Shown here piece by piece: positions 35,176 through 44,668 of a stretch of DNA of 64,000 nucleotides. How positions within the stretch are numbered: position 1 is the stretch's first letter; every line of letters starts with the position of its first letter. The position numbers were made by a program, and so were the translations under genes. Origin of the DNA: Sporosarcina sp. P34 (GTDB lineage Bacteria; Bacillota; Bacilli; Bacillales_A; Planococcaceae); assembly GCF_002743375.1 (NCBI RefSeq), contig NZ_PDZC01000007.1, positions 62,001 through 126,000 on the forward strand, written 5' to 3'. The notes beneath the pieces are model-generated. The model ran no database searches, had not been told where the DNA came from, and saw nothing but the letters and a program-made list of their open reading frames with translations.

Positions 35176-35439
35176 TTAGCGACTCTTTACTAGAAGATCC
35201 ACCGCTTCCTTAATGATGGATTCATGCGTACGTTCATCTACTTCATCTAGATTCTCTATACAGGCAATTAAATTCGAACTCACAATTACGCCAATTGTAC
35301 GATCAATAGCAGAACGACTGGCTGATAATTGCGTAATCACTTCTTTACAGTCCTTGCCTTCTTCCATCATACGCAAGACACCTTTGATTTGACCCTCTAG
35401 ACGCTTTAACCGATTTTTGACTTTATCATCGTATTCCAT
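35176..35439 (-). CDS. cstR: CsoR-family persulfide-sensing repressor CstR
   Basis: An 87-residue all-helical repressor of the CsoR/RcnR family (NRLKRLEGQIKGVLRMMEEG). It has two Cys, in KDCKEV (about 31) and IACIENL (about 60). The His that completes the copper site in CsoR (HLxxC) is replaced by Asn (SNLIAC), as in CstR, which forms di- and trisulfide bridges instead. Context (persulfide dioxygenase, rhodanese, TusA, TauE) agrees. ATG at 35439 follows GGAGG. Operator palindromes lie upstream (35470), and before two downstream genes. Confidence 0.93.
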   Translation of the reverse strand: MEYDDKVKNRLKRLEGQIKGVLRMMEEGKDCKEVITQLSASRSAIDRTIGVIVSSNLIACIENLDEVDERTHESIIKEAVDLLVKSR

Positions 35440-35469
35440 ATCGTTCAACCTCCTTACTGTTAGTTTTAT

Positions 35470-35491
35470 ATTATACCCCTCCAGGTATAAT
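35470..35491. promoter_or_regulatory. CstR-type operator, copy 3 (autoregulation)
   Basis: ATTATACC-CCTCCA-GGTATAAT is a strong palindrome 31 bp upstream of the cstR start codon. It would allow the repressor to control its own operon. Confidence 0.7.
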
Positions 35492-35725
35492 GTCAACGGA
35501 TTGATTTACACGGAATCTATACTCTCTATCTTTGGCAGTGTAACCAGTCAACTCCTAGAAATGATTCTTCGCAAAACTTGCTCATTCGACACAATTCTAG
35601 TATGATGAATTATTTCTCAAAATGTGTTATACTAGTTCTAGTAAGCTATTGTACGTACTTTTCGTCTGATTTTCACGACAAATTACGACAAACTAGAATC
35701 CATACTACTGAAGGAGTTGATTCGA

Positions 35726-35947
35726 TTGGCATTCCCACGAAAAGATCGTCCAGTTTCTGATTTTGTAGCATCACGGTATGTAGACGAAGTCATATCTTTC
35801 AACCGTAATGAACATGAAGTTTCCGGAACTATACACAAGATTCTCGAAAACTCCGTCATTGTGAAAATTTCTGAAGAAGACGCGGAAAACATTGGAGCAG
35901 CTTCCAATATGACTGTCGTCGCACACAAAAATTACACAGTTCTATAA
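35726..35947 (+). CDS. DUF2187 family protein
   Basis: A 73-residue small beta-rich protein of the DUF2187 family (YkvS-like), with the pattern VISFNRNEHEVSGTIHKILE then VIVKISEED and VAHKNYTVL. The fold is KOW/SH3-like, so nucleic-acid binding is possible; the role is unknown. TTG at 35726 lies nine bases after GAAGGAG; the TTG at 35717 directly abuts the ribosome site and is rejected. A TATACT -10 box lies near 35629-35634. A terminator follows. Confidence 0.82.
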   Translation: MAFPRKDRPVSDFVASRYVDEVISFNRNEHEVSGTIHKILENSVIVKISEEDAENIGAASNMTVVAHKNYTVL

Positions 35948-35955
35948 TTGTATGC

Positions 35956-35990
35956 TTGATGCCTTGCAGAATAATGCAAGGCTATTTTTT
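35956..35990 (+). terminator. Intrinsic terminator of the DUF2187 gene
   Basis: GCCTTGCA pairs with TGCAAGGC around a six-base loop and is followed by TATTTTTT. Confidence 0.9.
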
Positions 35991-36038
35991 CATACAAAAT
36001 TCGCCCGTTTATTGGATATCGTGAAACTCGCTGGATGA

Positions 36039-36722
36039 TTACTATATCAACGCACATGGGAGATGATTGATTTGACTGATCGTACGAAGGTAGACGTAAC
36101 GCAATCCACGGTACTAAAAGGAACCTTACGTATTGCCGCTTCACCGGTTATTTCGCAAGCCATTTTACCGGATGTCCTTACCCGGCTACACGCGAAGTAT
36201 CCCGACATGCATCTGGAACTGATGACCGCACCTTCATCTGAAATTAAGCGATTACTAAAAAGCAAGAAAGCCGACATTGGTTGTAGTGAACTAGACCATT
36301 TACCATCGTCTAAAGCATTTATGCAAGACGAATTATTACTCTTTGCTTCCATTCATCATCCGCTTGCACATAAAAAAAGCCCATCCATCCTAGATTTACA
36401 AAATACACATTGGATCCTACCTGACACGAAAGATCCTAGCCGTCCATTAATTGATCAGTCGCTTCAACAATATGGAGTACAAGTACAGCCCACTATCATG
36501 GGCTCGCCAGAAAGCATCAAACAAGCTGTTCTAAGTGGACTAGGCATCGCTATTTTGTCGCGTCATAGTTGCAAACACGAACTTGCAAAAGGTGAACTAA
36601 CTGTACTCGATTATAAAGTAGCGCCAATCAAACGTACTCTTTATACAGGAACCCATTCCAACACGAAGGAAGTACAAGCATTCCTCAGCGAACTCCAGGC
36701 CTATTGCCGTCTATGGCAATAG
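36039..36722 (+). pseudogene. LysR-type regulator remnant lacking the DNA-binding domain
   Basis: The frame encodes the linker (YQRTWEMIDLTDRTKVDV) and the full effector domain of a LysR-type regulator (TLRIAASPVISQAILPDVL onward). The roughly 60-residue winged helix that should precede it is absent. An in-frame TGA stands at 36036, and the sequence before that is the terminator of the previous gene. A shorter open frame starts with ATG at 36063. It is probably a truncated relic. It overlaps the end of the converging EamA gene by 12 bp. Confidence 0.75.
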
Positions 36723-37592
36723 GTCACTACTCAACTCTCGTTTGCTGCGCCAGTTGACGAGGAATATTCCCAAACTAATGAGCATTCCACCTAAAACCAA
36801 TGACATAGACAACTTCTCATCCAACAGAACCCATCCCGACAACGTCCCAAAGAACGGGGCCAAGAACAGAAACGCACTCGTTCTTTCGGGATTTCCTGTC
36901 TGCAATAAATAAAACCAAATAGAAAATTGTACAATAGATGCGGCAATCGCAAGCCATCCTAAAATTGCCAATGATAAGGGATTCGCTAGGAAAAATGGTT
37001 CTTCAAGTAGATAACTCGCCACGAATAGGATTAATCCGCCAAATAACATTTGATAGGCTGTCATCACCCACGTATCAAAACGGTGACCATGTACTTTGAC
37101 GAGCAATGTTGCGCAAGCCCATGCTACTGCAGATAAAAACCCTAATACCGTACCAATCTTCAAATTCAAATGACCACCCATTGTAATAAATACCCCAAAC
37201 AATCCGCAAATGACTCCAATCCACTGTTGCAAGCGGTAATGAATCTTCAATACTAATGTCCCAATGACCACGACAAGCAATGGGTTCGTAAACGTTAAAA
37301 TAGATGTTTCACCTGATGTTATGGTGCGAAGTGCTATAAAAATACACCCCATGACTGCAGCGGTCTGCAATGAACCGATCAGTGCAAGCCACTTCCACTC
37401 CCCAATTGTTTTAGGATGGGGTTTTTTCATTATTTTCACAATTACCGCCATGATCACTCCTGCAATGGTAAAACGTAATGCTACTAGCAACAACGGTGAA
37501 GAGTATGCCAATCCGATTTTTCCAATAGCAAACGAGGATCCCATTAAAGCAGTCGTAATGACAACTAACATACCGAATAATAACTTATTCAT
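36711..37592 (-). CDS. EamA-family (DMT) exporter
   Basis: A 293-residue inner membrane protein with ten predicted helices in two EamA repeats (first near LLFGMLVVITTALMGSSFAIG, second beginning about residue 148 with VLGFLSAVAWACATLLVK). It ends with a basic tail. It starts inside the end of the upstream LysR regulator gene (8-bp overlap), so both are co-transcribed, an arrangement typical of a regulator and the exporter it controls. DMT exporters commonly move amino acids, nucleosides or drugs; nothing here shows the substrate. Confidence 0.9.
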   Translation of the reverse strand: MNKLLFGMLVVITTALMGSSFAIGKIGLAYSSPLLLVALRFTIAGVIMAVIVKIMKKPHPKTIGEWKWLALIGSLQTAAVMGCIFIALRTITSGETSILTFTNPLLVVVIGTLVLKIHYRLQQWIGVICGLFGVFITMGGHLNLKIGTVLGFLSAVAWACATLLVKVHGHRFDTWVMTAYQMLFGGLILFVASYLLEEPFFLANPLSLAILGWLAIAASIVQFSIWFYLLQTGNPERTSAFLFLAPFFGTLSGWVLLDEKLSMSLVLGGMLISLGIFLVNWRSKRELSSDLLP

Positions 37593-38505
37593 CCAGCTCT
37601 CCTCCTTCTATCCACTTCACATAGGAGTCATGCTGCATTTGCATACTACTCACCAACTTCTCAATAGCTGGCGGCATATACCGTTTTTTAAAATACGTGA
37701 GATAGACTGTACGTGTCAGCGTCTTCGAATTGGTTGTTTTAATGACAATGGTTGAATCAGGTTCATGTGCAAAATATTCTTGTGGGATAATTGAAATGCC
37801 AATATTCTTTCGTATCAACTCCACAATCGTTTCAAAACGCTCTACTTCATAACCTATATTCATTTGCACTCCTTCTTCAGCAAATGCAGCAAAAATATCT
37901 TGTCTAGTTTGCAATCCAACACTCGTAACGATGAGTGCTTCATCTTCTAGATCAGCTAGCGTAATGGATTCCTGGCTTGCCAGACGATGTTCAGGATGCA
38001 TGACAACTGCTAATTGCTCTTGATACAAAGGAATTGTTGCAATATCCGATGCCTCTATAAATTGATTTGTCAAGCAAACATGAACCGTGTACTGACGGAG
38101 CGCTCGCTCAACATCTCCACGGTCTAATACCTCAATTAACTTCACATGCATCGATGGAAACTCCTGACGATATGCATGTAATATAGAAGGAAGCCAGTTT
38201 TTCACTGATTCAATCACACCGATCTGTACACTTCCACTGCCTGTGCACTTCACTTCTTTAATTTCTTGCTGTAGAATATCTATCTCATGGAGAATCTTCA
38301 TTGCACGCTCATAAACCACATTACCTGATTCTGTCAGTTGGACACGTTTGGTCGTACGTTCAAGTAACTGAAATCCTACTTCGACTTCTAAGTTCTTGAT
38401 CGCTTTACTGAGCGAAGGTTGTGAAAGATGAAGTTTTTTGGCAGCTTCTGAAAAACTAGACTGTTGCACCACTATCACAAAATACTGCAATTGCTTCAAT
38501 TCCAT
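37585..38505 (-). CDS. LysR-family transcriptional regulator
   Basis: A 306-residue LysR regulator. The winged helix is at residues 1-60 (MELKQLQYFVIVVQQSSFSEAAKKLHLSQPSLSKAIKNLE) and the effector domain at about 90-295. ATG at 38505 lies eight bases after GGAGGTG. It is divergent from hutG, with 113 bp between, and overlaps the EamA exporter gene. It could therefore control either side; divergent placement of LysR genes often means control of the neighbour (here hutG-gltS). Confidence 0.92.
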   Translation of the reverse strand: MELKQLQYFVIVVQQSSFSEAAKKLHLSQPSLSKAIKNLEVEVGFQLLERTTKRVQLTESGNVVYERAMKILHEIDILQQEIKEVKCTGSGSVQIGVIESVKNWLPSILHAYRQEFPSMHVKLIEVLDRGDVERALRQYTVHVCLTNQFIEASDIATIPLYQEQLAVVMHPEHRLASQESITLADLEDEALIVTSVGLQTRQDIFAAFAEEGVQMNIGYEVERFETIVELIRKNIGISIIPQEYFAHEPDSTIVIKTTNSKTLTRTVYLTYFKKRYMPPAIEKLVSSMQMQHDSYVKWIEGGELDE

Positions 38506-38618
38506 ACTTTTCACCTCCACTTATAGCCTTTATGCATGAATATATGAACAACATGTATTAGAATTAATAAGTACAGACCATTATAGTAAGAATATCACGT
38601 TGAAAAGGATGAAGTATA

Positions 38619-39578
38619 TTGTTAATTCCATCAAATGAAAAATACTGGTCAGGTCGCACCGATAGCGAGACTGACAGAGCTGCATTTCGAATGCACCAAA
38701 TCATCCAATTTTCCGAATTAAAGGAAATCTATACCGATAAGACTTGTACCCTGATTGGATTTTCTTGCGAAGAAGGTGTACGTCGAAATAATGGCAGACT
38801 GGGTGCTGCAGAAGGACCGAATGCACTACGAAGCGAACTAGCAAAACTGCCTTGGCGCTTACCGGCGGACTGTCAGCTAGTCGATTTAGGTACCATAGTA
38901 TGTAAAGATGACAAGTTAGAACAAGCGCAAGCTGAATTAGGAGCAGTCGTTCAAAATAGCCTTCAAAATCATGGAACTCCTGTCATTTTAGGCGGTGGAC
39001 ATGAAACCGCTTTCGGTCATTATACAGGAGTTCGCAACTTCCTTGGTCCTGACGCAAGAATTGGTGTCATAAATATTGATGCACACTTTGATCTTCGTAG
39101 CTACGATGATCAACCTTCTTCAGGCACGATGTTCAAGCAAATACTTGACGCTGATCTGAACGTCGACTATCTCGTGCTAGGTATACAGGAGTTCGGCAAC
39201 ACGGAAGCATTATTCGCAGAAGCCGATGCAAAAAGCGTGACATATGTCACAGAACAACAAATTACGACAAGTCCTTTAGACGATACTTTTAAAAAAATAC
39301 AGTTATTCATTGAAAAACAGGACGCTATTTTGTTAACATTATGCTCGGATGTCCTGAATTCTGCATATGCTCCAGGTGTAAGTGCGCCGTCCCCCTTCGG
39401 ATTGGACCCGTTGATCGTACGCTCTTTCATTCAAACTGTTGCATCGCATGAGAAAACCCTTTCATTCGACATTTCCGAAATAAATCCGTCACTTGATCAT
39501 ACTAATCAAACGGTTAAGCTGGGAGCTTATCTAACAAATGAAGCAATCTTTGCATTGCTGGGAGGTCGAATCACATGA
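38619..39578 (+). CDS. hutG: Formimidoylglutamase HutG
   Basis: A 319-residue ureohydrolase-superfamily enzyme that cleaves N-formimidoyl-glutamate to glutamate and formamide, the last step of one histidine degradation route. Metal-site motifs are GGGHETAFGHY (about residue 126), NIDAHFDLR (about 152) and CSDVLNSAYAPGVSAP (about 243). In the last motif the first Asp of the usual D-x-D is Cys; I recall the same in other Firmicute HutG proteins, so it need not mean inactivity. TTG start after AAAGGATG. It overlaps gltS by 4 bp. No other hut gene is in the window. Confidence 0.88.
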   Translation: MLIPSNEKYWSGRTDSETDRAAFRMHQIIQFSELKEIYTDKTCTLIGFSCEEGVRRNNGRLGAAEGPNALRSELAKLPWRLPADCQLVDLGTIVCKDDKLEQAQAELGAVVQNSLQNHGTPVILGGGHETAFGHYTGVRNFLGPDARIGVINIDAHFDLRSYDDQPSSGTMFKQILDADLNVDYLVLGIQEFGNTEALFAEADAKSVTYVTEQQITTSPLDDTFKKIQLFIEKQDAILLTLCSDVLNSAYAPGVSAPSPFGLDPLIVRSFIQTVASHEKTLSFDISEINPSLDHTNQTVKLGAYLTNEAIFALLGGRIT

Positions 39579-40765
39579 CAATTGAGCTAAATCAAATCAC
39601 TACGCTATTTTTAGCGTTAGCCCTCCTCACACTGGGTACGGTGTTAGTCCGTAAAATCGGCTTTCTACAGAAGTTCTGTATCCCTGCCCCTGTTGTCGGT
39701 GGTTTACTATTCGCGTTTGTAGCGACTATTTTGAAGTACTTCGATTTACTAAGTTTTTCGTTGGATACATCACTACAAAGTTTATTCATGCTGACATTTT
39801 TCACAACAGTCGGTCTCGGTGCTAGTTTTCGTCTAATCCGTCTTGGCGGAAAATTATTGCTGATCTACTGGGCAGCTTGTGGCTTCTTAGCCCTAGCTCA
39901 AAACGTCATAGGTGTCTCCATGTCCTATATATTTGGTCTACATCCGTTGATTGGTATGATGGCTGGCGCTGTCTCCATGGAAGGCGGACACGGTGGCGCT
40001 ACGGCTTACGGTGAAACATTAGAAAGTCTGGGCATTGATTCAGCACTATCCATTGGTATCGCAGCGGCTACTTTTGGTCTTGTAGCAGGTGGTCTAGTCG
40101 GTGGTCCGATCGTTAAATACTTAATCAATAAATATGATTTGAAATCTACAGAAGTTGAGCATGGAGAAGCATACTCCGTGGAGTCATTGGAAAAGCCAAT
40201 CAATACCGACAACTTCCTAACACAGACTCTATTGATTACACTTTGTATTGCTGGCGGTACGCTGATAGGAGATCTTTTCTCAAACGCTACTGGCTTCGTA
40301 ATGCCTGGCTACGTAGGCGCGATGTTCGTCGCGGTTATCGTACGAAACATTGTAGATCGCGTGAAAGAAGACGCCGTTCATATGACGAGCATCAATTTGA
40401 TCGGCGACGTATCACTTGGTATTTTCCTATCGATGGCGTTAATGAGCATCAAGCTGTGGGAAATCGCAGACTTGGCGCTTCCATTGTTACTGATTGTCTT
40501 TGTACAAGTGATCTTCGTCATATTGTTTGCAATCTTCATCTTGTTCCGCTTGCTTGGTAAGGATTACGACGCAGCGGTTATGATCGCTGGTTTCGCGGGT
40601 CATAGTCTAGGTGCGACACCAAACGCAATGGCAAACATGGCAGCCGTTACGGGACGCTACGGCCCGTCACGTAAAGCCTTCTTGATCGTCCCTATCGTAG
40701 GCGCCTTCCTCATAGACGTCGTCTCGATGCCGATCATCATTACAACGATTAATATATTTGCTTGA
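39575..40765 (+). CDS. gltS: Sodium/glutamate symporter, GltS family
   Basis: A 396-residue transporter with ten or more helices and two inverted repeats. Each repeat has a re-entrant glycine-rich loop (GMMAGAVSMEGGHGGATAYGE, shown by its parts GAVSMEGGHGG near residue 131 and GFAGHSLGATPNAMANM near 340), diagnostic of GltS. It is translationally coupled to hutG (ATGA). GltS normally imports glutamate with sodium; pairing with a glutamate-producing hydrolase suggests a joint glutamate or formimidoylglutamate pathway. Confidence 0.92.
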   Translation: MTIELNQITTLFLALALLTLGTVLVRKIGFLQKFCIPAPVVGGLLFAFVATILKYFDLLSFSLDTSLQSLFMLTFFTTVGLGASFRLIRLGGKLLLIYWAACGFLALAQNVIGVSMSYIFGLHPLIGMMAGAVSMEGGHGGATAYGETLESLGIDSALSIGIAAATFGLVAGGLVGGPIVKYLINKYDLKSTEVEHGEAYSVESLEKPINTDNFLTQTLLITLCIAGGTLIGDLFSNATGFVMPGYVGAMFVAVIVRNIVDRVKEDAVHMTSINLIGDVSLGIFLSMALMSIKLWEIADLALPLLLIVFVQVIFVILFAIFILFRLLGKDYDAAVMIAGFAGHSLGATPNAMANMAAVTGRYGPSRKAFLIVPIVGAFLIDVVSMPIIITTINIFA

Positions 40766-40832
40766 TTATAAATAAAAGCAAAATCTAAATCGAACATTTT
40801 GAAAAATTGGGGGCTAATCTGTGTGTACGAGG

Positions 40833-40975
40833 GGATTGAAGCTCTAGCTGGGGACGCTTTCCGGAGGGCGTGGCTTTTCTGTTGAAGTCTAGGAACATAC
40901 ATGCTCCTAACGCTTCGCTTTTGCTGATCCTCCCGTAGTCGCCCCCAGCTTACGCTTCAATCCTACCTACTTAGT
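40833..40975. repeat. Palindromic dispersed element, copy 4
   Basis: GGATTGAAGCTCTAGCTGGGG at the left pairs with the complement of CCCCCAGCTTACGCTTCAATCC at the right; GACGCTTTCCGGAGG and CCTCCCGTAGTCGC continue the pairing. The 626-bp gap before pepT contains copies 4 and 5, a perfect hairpin and a terminator, and no gene. Confidence 0.82.
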
Positions 40976-41008
40976 GGAGGGACTTATGTCGCTCCACTAA
41001 GTAGGTAG
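40963..41008. repeat. Perfect 17-bp inverted repeat
   Basis: CTACCTACTTAGTGGAG (40963-40979) and CTCCACTAAGTAGGTAG (40992-41008) are exact complements around a 12-base loop. No T tract follows on either side, so it is not a standard terminator. Confidence 0.9.
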
Positions 41009-41137
41009 TGTGTTAACTATTGTTGAGTTTCAACTTATCTAAGTTCAAGTGCAGATGAAGTTCCGAGTCAAAACCAATTACAAACCTAGTTTTACTGAAC
41101 AACAGTAGGTGTCAACCACTTACTATGTAAGGGATTG

Positions 41138-41268
41138 AAGCGGCAGGCGGCGACTCTGGGAGGATCAGGTCGACAGGTGAGACAACCAAGGGAGCCTGCG
41201 ACTGGTTGGCTCACCGCGGCCCCTCCAGAACGCGTCCGCCTAGAGCGTAAATCCCTCCCCCAACACTA
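41138..41268. repeat. Palindromic dispersed element, copy 5
   Basis: GGGATTGAAGCGGCAGGCGG at the left pairs with the complement of CGTCCGCCTAGAGCGTAAATCCC at the right. The sequence is nearly the same as copy 2 in the arms but differs in the loop (GACAACCAAGGGAGCCTGCGA). Confidence 0.85.
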
Positions 41269-41288
41269 ACTAAACCTTTATGATTTCC

Positions 41289-41318
41289 CAAGAACCGAAA
41301 CTCTCGGTTCTTTTTTCA
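41289..41318 (+). terminator. Intrinsic terminator upstream of pepT
   Basis: AAGAACCGA pairs with TCGGTTCTT around a short loop, followed by a T run. It probably ends read-through from gltS or the repeat region. Confidence 0.85.
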
Positions 41319-41391
41319 TTTTAAGCGTAATATTCACACACCTCTGTTAGAATGAAAACATTAATTCGTATCTTGGAGAGGAGCTTGCTAC

Positions 41392-42618
41392 ATGAAAGAA
41401 GAACTGATTGAACGACTCATCCGCTATGCTAAAATCGACACTCAATCCGATGCTACCTCGGACACGACACCGTCTACCGCAAAACAATGGGATCTGCTAC
41501 GTATGCTCGAAAAAGAAATGGCCGACATCGGTCTCGACGAAATCTCGGTGGACGAAAACGGCTATCTCTTCGGCACACTACCGGCTAACACCGACAAACA
41601 ACTGCCTACAGTCGGCTTTCTAGCACATGTCGATACAGCAACGGACTACACGGGGACAAACGTCAACCCTCAGCGCATCGACAACTATGATGGCAAAGAC
41701 ATTTCATTGAATGAAACAACAGTCATGTCCGTACAAGCATTTCCCGAACTCCACAACTATGTCGGTCATACACTGATCACGACGGATGGCACGACTTTAC
41801 TAGGCGCTGACGATAAAGCCGGTATCGCAGAAATTATGACAGCTATGCAATATTTAGTGGAACATCCGGAAATCAAACATGGCAAAGTTCGCGTTGGCTT
41901 CACACCTGACGAAGAAATCGGGCGTGGTCCGCTTAAGTTTGACGTAGAACGATTCGGTGCAGATTTCTCTTATACAATGGATGGCGGACCACTTGGAGAA
42001 CTTCAGTATGAGAGCTTCAATGCTGCAGGCGCGGACGTAACGTTTCACGGAACGAATGTCCATCCGGGAACTGCAAAAGGTAAAATGGTCAACTCCCTAT
42101 TGATCGCGGCAGAGTTCCATCAAGCCATGCCGGAACATGAAATCCCGCAAGAAACAGAAAACTATAAAGGCTTCATTCACCTAATGCACGTAGATGGTTC
42201 TGTAGAAAAAACAACCTATCAATATATTATTCGTGACTTTGACAGAAATTCTTTTGAAGCTCGCAAACAGCTCTTGCAAGATACCGCTACACGTCTTCAA
42301 GAGAAGCACGGTGAACATGCGATAGAGCTGACAGTAACCGATCAGTACTTCAATATGGGGGAGAAAATTGCACCTGTCATGGAAATTGTCGACGTAATGG
42401 CGGACGTCTATCGTAGTCTCGATATCGAACCCAACATCGCACCCATTCGTGGTGGTACGGATGGGTCACAACTATCTTATATGGGCATGCCAACGCCAAA
42501 CATCTTCACAGGCGGTGAAAATTACCACGGTAAATATGAATACATCTCAGCAGATAATATGGTGAAAGCTACACAAGTCATTATTGAAGCGCTACAACTT
42601 CTAGAACAGCGGGGGTAA
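41392..42618 (+). CDS. pepT: Peptidase T (tripeptide aminopeptidase)
   Basis: A 408-residue M20-family di-zinc aminopeptidase acting on tripeptides in the cytoplasm. Zinc-site motifs are [10 protein letters not shown] (His about 79), [13 protein letters not shown] (Asp about 141), [10 protein letters not shown] (Glu pair about 175) and TMDGGPLGE (about 197). [14 protein letters not shown] and [14 protein letters not shown] close the site near the C-terminus. Length is standard. TTGGAGAGGAGC precedes the ATG. A small exporter gene follows after 4 bp, so the two may be co-transcribed. Confidence 0.96.
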   Translation: MKEELIERLIRYAKIDTQSDATSDTTPSTAKQWDLLRMLEKEMADIGLDEISVDENGYLFGTLPANTDKQLPTVGFLAHVDTATDYTGTNVNPQRIDNYDGKDISLNETTVMSVQAFPELHNYVGHTLITTDGTTLLGADDKAGIAEIMTAMQYLVEHPEIKHGKVRVGFTPDEEIGRGPLKFDVERFGADFSYTMDGGPLGELQYESFNAAGADVTFHGTNVHPGTAKGKMVNSLLIAAEFHQAMPEHEIPQETENYKGFIHLMHVDGSVEKTTYQYIIRDFDRNSFEARKQLLQDTATRLQEKHGEHAIELTVTDQYFNMGEKIAPVMEIVDVMADVYRSLDIEPNIAPIRGGTDGSQLSYMGMPTPNIFTGGENYHGKYEYISADNMVKATQVIIEALQLLEQRG

Positions 42619-42622
42619 GTAT

Positions 42623-43576
42623 ATGAGGGCAATTGGAATTGGTATACTATCCGCCCTGTTTTTTGCAGTGACTTTTGTGTTGAACCGATCAATGGAACTA
42701 GATGGCGGCAGTTGGATGTGGAGTGCATCTTTGCGTTATTTCTTCATGGTGCCCTTCCTAGTGATCATCGTAGCTATGCGCGGTGGTCTACCCGGTGTAA
42801 AACGGGAGATGACTGCGGCACCTTGGCCTTTTTTCATCTGGAGTTTCGTAGCTTTCGTTCTGTTTTATGGTCCACTGACATTTTCAGCCGGCTATAGTCC
42901 GGGATGGCTCGTTGCTGGAACATGGCAGATGACAATCGTCGCCGGCGTGTTGCTAGCCCCTTTCTTTACGTTTCAATCCAAGACGGAAACTGGTGAAATA
43001 CGCATGATCCGTCACCGAATTCCAGCGGTCTCATTGGTAATTTCATTGATCATCTTAGTAGGTGTTGTGCTAATCCAGATTCCACATGCAGCGAGCGTAT
43101 CGACGAAAACGATTCTGCTTGGTACATTGCCACTTGTCATTGCTGCGGTCTCTTACCCACTTGGCAACCGAAAAATGATGAATCTAGTAGGTGGAAGGCT
43201 TGATACGTTCCAGCGTGTACTGGCGATGACATGGATGACAATACCGATTTGGTTACTGCTAGCGGTTTATGCAACAGCAACTGTCGGCTTGCCTTCTATG
43301 GGCCAAGTCGTGCAGTCATTAATTGTTGCAGTCAGTTCAGGTGTGATCGCTACTTCACTATTCTTCATGGCGACGGATATGGTACAACATGATCAAGGGA
43401 AACTGGCTGCTGTCGAAGCCACACAGTCTGTCGGATTAATTTTTGCCATGCTTGGCGAGATGCTATTACTAGGCATGCCATTACCGGGGGCACTTTCATT
43501 GGTCGGCGTGCTCGTGATTATCGGGGGCATGTCGTTGCATAGTTATCAAACTTCATTGGCAGCAAAGAAAATATAG
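42623..43576 (+). CDS. Multidrug-resistance efflux family transporter (DMT superfamily)
   Basis: A 317-residue membrane protein with about ten helices (GILSALFFAVTFVLNRSMEL at the N-terminus). It resembles the EmrE-like 'multidrug resistance efflux transporter' family of Bacillales rather than standard EamA proteins, with a conserved YSPGWLVAGTWQMTIVAG segment (about residue 91). The substrate is unknown. The start lies 4 bp after the pepT stop with GGGGG in the overlap as ribosome site. A bidirectional terminator follows. Confidence 0.82.
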   Translation: MRAIGIGILSALFFAVTFVLNRSMELDGGSWMWSASLRYFFMVPFLVIIVAMRGGLPGVKREMTAAPWPFFIWSFVAFVLFYGPLTFSAGYSPGWLVAGTWQMTIVAGVLLAPFFTFQSKTETGEIRMIRHRIPAVSLVISLIILVGVVLIQIPHAASVSTKTILLGTLPLVIAAVSYPLGNRKMMNLVGGRLDTFQRVLAMTWMTIPIWLLLAVYATATVGLPSMGQVVQSLIVAVSSGVIATSLFFMATDMVQHDQGKLAAVEATQSVGLIFAMLGEMLLLGMPLPGALSLVGVLVIIGGMSLHSYQTSLAAKKI

Positions 43577-43626
43577 TAAAGGGTTGTCCCAGAGTCAGTT
43601 GATGACTTGCTGGACAACCCTTTTTC
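43577..43626. terminator. Bidirectional intrinsic terminator
   Basis: AAAGGGTTGTCC...GGACAACCCTTT stem with A and T tracts, between convergent transporter genes. Confidence 0.9.
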
Positions 43627-44518
43627 AAATGTTACGCTCTTCTACTTGCGTCGGGATTCGTTTTTTCAATAGTTGCGGTCTAACTTCTGACAATAAAATC
43701 GCAATGAAGATAATGAGTGCACCTAGGAACATGCGGAACGTCAACAATTCATAGGCGAGGGCCACCGAAAAAATCATGCCCCAAACTGATTCTGTCGATA
43801 ATATAATAGCCGCTTTCGTTTCTGATACGTGTTTCTGTCCAATTGTTTGCATCAAGAATGCCAAAGTCGTAGAGAACACAGCTAAGTACAGCACCGAACT
43901 TACACCCTTTGGTTCCATGGAGAATGACGTTTCGCCCATTGCGATAACGGTCACGGAGCTGATCACTGCGGCGACAACCATTTGTAATAGCGTGAGCAAA
44001 ATGGCGTCTTCTGTGCGAACAAACCGTGCCGTGTATAAAATATGAAATGCGAACATCACAGCACAACCGAGTGTCAGCACATCGCCAATATTAATAGCAG
44101 TAGACCACTGCAACGATAAAACCGCCACTCCGATTAGTGCCAGTACTGCACCAAACCATTCAAATGTATCGAGCTTCCGCTTATACAAAATGAATGCAAT
44201 CAACGGGACCATCACGACATTTACACCGGTTAAAAATGCATTCTTTGAAGGCGTTGTAAACTGTAAACCTACCGTCTGCAAAGCAAATGCCCCATACAGC
44301 AAAACACCAAGCAATGCACCTTTCCATAAAACTGACTTACCCATCCGAAGCAGACGTTTATGGAAGACGATACTAAGTAGCAGCGCTCCTATGACAAAAC
44401 GTACGGCCAAAATTTGATACGGTGTATAATATTCCAAAGCGAGCGCACTCATCACAAAGCCGCTTCCCCAGATAATGGCAGTGATCGTCAACCCGATTTC
44501 ACCTATGTATTTTCTCAT
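43625..44518 (-). CDS. EamA-family (DMT) transporter
   Basis: A 297-residue membrane protein with ten helices and two EamA repeats (IIWGSGFVMSALALEYYTPYQ near the N-terminus; VLTLGCAVMFAFHILYTARF near 150). A conserved LSTESVWGMIFS segment is near 240. The start is placed at ATG 44518 after GGTGAAG; longer starts at GTG and TTG nearby are possible. It is the second of three EamA exporters in the window. Nothing shows the substrate. It stands alone, with a repeat remnant upstream. Confidence 0.88.
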   Translation of the reverse strand: MRKYIGEIGLTITAIIWGSGFVMSALALEYYTPYQILAVRFVIGALLLSIVFHKRLLRMGKSVLWKGALLGVLLYGAFALQTVGLQFTTPSKNAFLTGVNVVMVPLIAFILYKRKLDTFEWFGAVLALIGVAVLSLQWSTAINIGDVLTLGCAVMFAFHILYTARFVRTEDAILLTLLQMVVAAVISSVTVIAMGETSFSMEPKGVSSVLYLAVFSTTLAFLMQTIGQKHVSETKAAIILSTESVWGMIFSVALAYELLTFRMFLGALIIFIAILLSEVRPQLLKKRIPTQVEERNI

Positions 44519-44668
44519 GTTCTTCACCAAACTTCCGAATAGTCAGTCCTATTATTCTAGCATGATTTCGGGTTTGATTATAGCTGAATTTATAACATAT
44601 ACCTCCTTTTTCCATTAGAAGAAAAGCGCTAGCCATACAGGTTGGCCCTGTAAATGAAGTGGCATCCA

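Noticed and set aside
36063..36722. Complete LysR regulator
   Set aside because: The DNA-binding domain is missing and an in-frame stop lies just upstream.
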